Shown here: one piece after another, positions 60,662 through 64,000 of the stretch
How the letters are laid out: each line of letters opens with the position of its first letter
How positions within the stretch are numbered: position 1 is the stretch's first letter
Source: Mayfieldus sp963772265
GTDB taxonomy: Bacteria > Actinomycetota > Thermoleophilia > Solirubrobacterales > 70-9
NCBI GenBank assembly: GCA_963772265.1
Contig: CAVYWS010000009.1
Location: forward strand, 124,001 to 188,000
Reading direction: 5' to 3'
DNA: 64,000 nt
Made by a program: the position numbers and the translations under genes
The notes under the pieces: generated by a model
The model's input: the letters and a program-made list of their open reading frames with translations, nothing else
What the model was told of the DNA's origin: nothing
The model's database searches: none

Positions 60662-62353
60662 ATGGGCAGAACACCGCAGATCCGCCTGGGACTCGCGCAG
60701 ATCGATCCGACGGTGGGCGACGTCGGCGGCAATACGACGAAGATCGTTGAGTGGATCGGGCGTGCCCGCGAGGCCGCCGTCGATCTTGTCGTCTTCCCCG
60801 AGCTCTGCGTGCCCGGCTACCCGGCCGAGGACCTTTATCTGAAGAAGCACTTCGTGCAGGCCAACCGGGCCGCCATCGAGCGGATTGCCTCGGGCGTGAG
60901 CGGGATCGCGGTCGTGGTCGGTTTCGCCGAGGGCGACGGGGACGCGGTCTACAACTCGATCGCCCTGCTCGAGGACGGCGCGATCGCGGCCGTCTATCGC
61001 AAGCAGCGCCTGCCCAACTACGCGGTCTTCGACGAGCAGCGCTACTTCACTCCCGGCGACGAGCCGATCACGGTGGAGGTCGCCGGAACGCGGGTCGGAC
61101 TGACGATCTGCGAGGACTGCTGGGTCGAGGGGCCGCCCGCCTCGCAGGAGGCCGCCGACGGGGCCGAGTTGATCATCAACCCCTCCGGCTCTCCCTATCA
61201 CCGTGGAAAGGGCGCCGAGCGCGAGCAGATGTTCGCCGAGCGCGCCAGGTCCTACGGGGCTGCCTTCGCCCTCTGCAACCTGGTCGGCGGCCAGGACGAG
61301 CTGCTGTTCGACGGCCACAGCCTGGTCTTCGACGCCGATGGCCGCCTGGTCGCCCGCGGGCGCCAGTTCGAGGAGGAGCTGGTGGTCTGCGAGCTCGGGG
61401 GCTCGGAGCCCGGGCCGCTGCCGGAGCCTCTGGCCGATCTCGACGAGGTCTACGCGGCGCTGTGCCTGGGGCTGCGCGACTACGTGCGCAAGAACGGCTT
61501 TCGGCACGTCGGCCTGGCCCTCTCCGGGGGAATCGACTCGGCTCTGGTGGCACTGATCGCGGTTGACGCTCTCGGCCCCGAGGCGGTGACCTGCGTAGTC
61601 ATGCCCTCCCCCCACTCCAGCTCCGAGACCCAGGACGACGCGCGCCGAATCGCCTCCAACCTCGGAACCGGGCTGATCGAGATCCCGATCGAGCAGATGA
61701 TGGGCGGCTATGGCGAGGCGTTGGCCGAAGCGGTCGGCAACTTCGACGGCGCCGCGCCGGTGCCCGGCCCCGGCGACCCGACCCGCGCCCCCGGACCGGA
61801 CCTGAACGTCGAAAAGGCACAGCAGTTGACCGAGGAGAACCTCCAGGCTCGGATCCGGGGCAACCTGATGATGGCGCTCTCCAACCGCTACGGCTGGCTG
61901 GTGTTGACGACCGGAAACAAGAGCGAGATGTCGGTCGGCTACGCGACCCTCTATGGGGACATGGCGGGCGGCTTCGCGGTGATCAAGGACGTGCCCAAGA
62001 CCCTGGTCTACGAGCTCGTCCGCAACCGAAACCGGGCCTCGGGCGGCGGGCTGATCCCCGACTCGGTGCTCGAGCGCGCCCCGTCCGCCGAGCTGCGCCC
62101 GGGTCAGCTCGATTCGGACTCCCTTCCCCCCTACGAGGTCCTCGACAGGGTGCTGGAGGCCTACGTCGAGCAGGACGCCGGCCGCGACGAGATCGCCGCC
62201 TCAGGGATTCCGACCGAGGTCGTGGACGAGGTGATTCGGATGGTCGACCGGGCCGAGTACAAGCGCCGCCAGGCGCCGCCGGGAATCCGGATCACGCCGC
62301 GCGCCTTCGGCCGCGACAGGCGGCTGCCGATCACCAACCGCTTCGGCGGCTAA
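60662..62353 (+). CDS. nadE: Glutamine-dependent NAD+ synthetase
   Basis: 563 residues, full length. The N-terminal nitrilase domain (about 1-260) has the catalytic Glu in VFPELCVPGYP, Lys in YRKQRLPNY and Cys in TICEDCWVEG. The C-terminal ammonia-dependent synthetase has the P-loop LALSGGIDSAL, LTTGNKSEMSVGYATLYGD and the C-terminal KRRQAPPGIRITPRAFGRDRRLPI. It makes NAD from nicotinate adenine dinucleotide. ATG 60662 is the start; an in-frame extension to 60617 has no support. The divergent metallopeptidase gene starts 71 bases away. Confidence 0.95.
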   Translation: MGRTPQIRLGLAQIDPTVGDVGGNTTKIVEWIGRAREAAVDLVVFPELCVPGYPAEDLYLKKHFVQANRAAIERIASGVSGIAVVVGFAEGDGDAVYNSIALLEDGAIAAVYRKQRLPNYAVFDEQRYFTPGDEPITVEVAGTRVGLTICEDCWVEGPPASQEAADGAELIINPSGSPYHRGKGAEREQMFAERARSYGAAFALCNLVGGQDELLFDGHSLVFDADGRLVARGRQFEEELVVCELGGSEPGPLPEPLADLDEVYAALCLGLRDYVRKNGFRHVGLALSGGIDSALVALIAVDALGPEAVTCVVMPSPHSSSETQDDARRIASNLGTGLIEIPIEQMMGGYGEALAEAVGNFDGAAPVPGPGDPTRAPGPDLNVEKAQQLTEENLQARIRGNLMMALSNRYGWLVLTTGNKSEMSVGYATLYGDMAGGFAVIKDVPKTLVYELVRNRNRASGGGLIPDSVLERAPSAELRPGQLDSDSLPPYEVLDRVLEAYVEQDAGRDEIAASGIPTEVVDEVIRMVDRAEYKRRQAPPGIRITPRAFGRDRRLPITNRFGG

Positions 62354-62354
62354 G

Positions 62355-62765
62355 TCAGGGCGCTGTCCCCGGCTCAGCGAACGGCCGGATCGCGATCGTC
62401 ACCCTGGCAAGCACGCAGAGGCGGTCCTGGTCGTCGGTCGCCTCCGCGTCCCAGACCCAGCTGCTGCGGCCGCGGTGTCGGACCCGGGCGGTCAGGGTCA
62501 CGGTCCCGGCGGCGACCGAGCGGATCAGCGAGATGTCGAGGTTCTGCGCCAGGGCCACGTCGCCGTCCATGGCCACCTGGAGCATCGTCGCGCGTGAGCA
62601 GAGGCCGTCGAGCGCGGCCGGGATAACGCCGCCGTGGAGATACCCGTAGGGCTGCTTGAGGTCGTCGCGCACCTCGAACCGGGCGCGCGTCTCCTCGGGG
62701 TCGTCGCTGAGCACCTCGACTCCCAGCAGGGCGTCGAAGGGCGAAACGGTCGCGGGATCGTTCAC
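62355..62765 (-). CDS. PaaI-family (hotdog) thioesterase
   Basis: 136 residues. SPFDALLGVEVLSDDPEETRARFEV, DLKQPYGYLHGGVIPAALDGLCSRA (the HGG-type active-site helix start) and the strand ATVTIAIRPFA are typical of the 4HBT/PaaI hotdog fold. GTG 62765 is preceded by TAGCCT seven bases upstream, the leaderless pattern. Substrates are aromatic or fatty acyl-CoA thioesters in relatives. It ends one base after nadE. Confidence 0.87.
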   Translation of the reverse strand: MNDPATVSPFDALLGVEVLSDDPEETRARFEVRDDLKQPYGYLHGGVIPAALDGLCSRATMLQVAMDGDVALAQNLDISLIRSVAAGTVTLTARVRHRGRSSWVWDAEATDDQDRLCVLARVTIAIRPFAEPGTAP

Positions 62766-62775
62766 GGGCGCAAGG

Positions 62776-63999
62776 CTAATGACCGCGCTGGCGGACCGCC
62801 GTGAGGCGGACCAGCGCCGGCGCCAGAACGCCCTGGACGACGAAGAGCTGCAGCGCGGCACCGGCCGCCACCCCGAGTCCGAACTCCTTGACGAAGGCCG
62901 GCGAGGCGGCGCACAGCGCCAGGCCCGCGGCCAGCGCCGAAATGCAGGAGAGGGCCGCCCCGGGGCCGCAGAGCTGCAGCGCCCAGGCTGCACGGTAGGC
63001 CGGCTCCACCCCCTGCGCCCCGCGGCTCGCTGCGGCGAGGGCGACGGCCTGGGCGCCGCTGAGCGCGGCGACGATGGTGACCGCTGCGGTCAGCGACCCC
63101 AGCTGAAGAGCGCGGTTGGAGGTGTAGTCGAGGAGGTTCTCGAAGTTCGCGTCCTGGAAGCTGGCAACGAGCAGTCCCGCCACACCGAGCGCGGGAAGAG
63201 CCGCGGCCAGGGTCGCGGCAATCGCCAGACCGGCCCGCCGCCCGACCCAGCCGGCGGCGACCGAGGTGATCCCTGAGGCGATTCCGGCCGCGGCGGCCAG
63301 CCCGGCCGCTTCGACCCCCGGCGCCCTGACCGTCCCGATCGCCGCGACCGCGACTCGCTGGGCCGGTGCGGCGACGATCAAGGACAGGCCGAGCGCCAGA
63401 AGCGCGAACAGCGCCGCGAGCGGCGCGCTCCACCCCACCAGTCCGGCCAGCTCTCGCCAGGGAGCCGACGCCGCTCCCGGCCCGCCCCGCTCGTCGAGAT
63501 TCTCGCTGGCTCCCGCCGCGGCCAGTGCGGCGGGTACCGCGAGCAGCGAGCCAAGCGCGCCGCCCAAGCCAATCGAGCCCAGATAGCCGACGCCCAGGGC
63601 ACCGCAGGCGCCGAAGGTGGCAGCCGCCGCAAGCGCCACCGCGGCGGCCACGCCCACGCCGGCGCCCGCGCGCAGAAGCGCGCAGAGCTGCAGGGCGATC
63701 AGGCTCCCACCCGCCGTCGCGCCGACCAGGGCCAGCCAGGAGACGTCGACAGCGCCACCAACCAGCTCGCAGCCCAGCGCCGCGAGCGCCGAGGCCGCGG
63801 CGGCGGCGAGCAGCGCGGCTCCCGCGGGCCTGACCCCCAGCGTCGCGGCGGCGATCAGGGCGATCAAGGGAAGGCACAGCGCGAGCAGGACGAGGTCGCC
63901 CAGGGCGTCGTCGCGGGCCGCCGCAACGACCGCCTCCGACCCCCCGAACTCGAGGCTGAGGGGGCCGGGGTCGAGGTTGTGGCGGATGCGGGCGATCGC
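62776..63999 (-). CDS. MMPL/RND-family transporter (truncated by the window edge)
   Basis: Only the C-terminal part is inside the window. The upstream part at 63.9-64 kb reads AIARIRHNLDPGPLSLEFGGSEAVVAAARDDALGDLVLLALCLPLIALIA, then about ten Ala/Leu-rich helices and KEFGLGVAAGAALQLFVVQGVLAPALVRL, the characteristic FGxG/PALV end of MMPL proteins. These transporters move lipids, cell-wall precursors or drugs. The frame is open to the last base, so the gene starts beyond 64000. It ends 10 bases before the thioesterase start. Confidence 0.75.
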   Translation of the reverse strand, partial: AIARIRHNLDPGPLSLEFGGSEAVVAAARDDALGDLVLLALCLPLIALIAAATLGVRPAGAALLAAAAASALAALGCELVGGAVDVSWLALVGATAGGSLIALQLCALLRAGAGVGVAAAVALAAAATFGACGALGVGYLGSIGLGGALGSLLAVPAALAAAGASENLDERGGPGAASAPWRELAGLVGWSAPLAALFALLALGLSLIVAAPAQRVAVAAIGTVRAPGVEAAGLAAAAGIASGITSVAAGWVGRRAGLAIAATLAAALPALGVAGLLVASFQDANFENLLDYTSNRALQLGSLTAAVTIVAALSGAQAVALAAASRGAQGVEPAYRAAWALQLCGPGAALSCISALAAGLALCAASPAFVKEFGLGVAAGAALQLFVVQGVLAPALVRLTAVRQRGH

Positions 64000-64000
64000 C

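Noticed and set aside
1..64000. tRNA, rRNA, CRISPR, insertion sequence or prophage signals
   Set aside because: I looked for T-loop motifs, spaced direct repeats, transposase motifs and integrase or phage genes and saw none.

Overview
The window is about 64 kb of very GC-rich chromosomal DNA from an actinobacterium. The core gene order (ftsK, a rodZ-like gene, cinA, thpR, recA, recX, rny, miaB, miaA, dapF, dapL, hflX, dut), RNase Y in an actinobacterial recA neighbourhood, a DapL-type lysine/DAP branch and many apparently leaderless genes (TANNNT box 6-8 nt before a GTG or ATG start) suggest a deep-branching class such as Thermoleophilia (Solirubrobacterales-like). The class assignment is inference. 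I saw no rRNA, tRNA, CRISPR array, insertion sequence or prophage.

Layout. 1-2.3 kb: a minus-strand two-component system with a clear terminator. 2.3-25.7 kb: the conserved housekeeping block for DNA translocation and repair (ftsK, recA, recX), RNA metabolism and modification (thpR, rny, miaB, miaA, hflX, archease), DAP synthesis (dapF, dapL) and dUTP removal (dut), with CYTH and CHAD phosphate-binding proteins and a membrane-anchored cupredoxin. 25.7-29.8 kb: a compositionally different accessory stretch with a CDP-alcohol phosphatidyltransferase, an SRPBCC protein, a delta-60 repeat protein and a secreted protein. 29.8-34.2 kb: a tightly overlapping minus-strand cell-envelope operon (methyltransferase, diacylglycerol-kinase-like protein, murT, second methyltransferase, gatD). 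34.2-40.6 kb: hydrolases and an iron-uptake operon efeUOB behind two tandem IdeR/DtxR-like boxes. 40.7-44.8 kb: an ECF sigma factor with a SnoaL-like tail, an ArsR-SRPBCC fusion regulator with a palindrome inside its own promoter, and a 1-Cys peroxiredoxin. 44.9-48.2 kb: a metal-response locus with CsoR, two CsoR-type operators, a nucleotide cyclase-YHS-membrane fusion, a permease-YHS fusion and a DUF4396 membrane protein. 48.2-64 kb: an ECF sigma/anti-sigma pair, CcdA, DinB, a wax-ester/triacylglycerol synthase with a histone-like tail, small membrane proteins, a secreted HExxH-type peptidase, NadE, a thioesterase and a truncated MMPL/RND-type transporter at the right edge.

At least 25 frameshifts interrupt otherwise well-conserved genes, including housekeeping genes such as ftsK, rny, miaB, miaA, dapF, dut and murT. 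Most have the same sign (one extra base or two missing bases), and many can be repaired by restoring a CG or GC dinucleotide in an alternating CG tract. I read these as consensus errors in the assembly and annotate the genes as single loci. The best candidate for unusual biology is the CsoR-controlled cyclase/YHS locus. The methyltransferase inside murT-gatD and the wax synthase with a histone-like tail follow.
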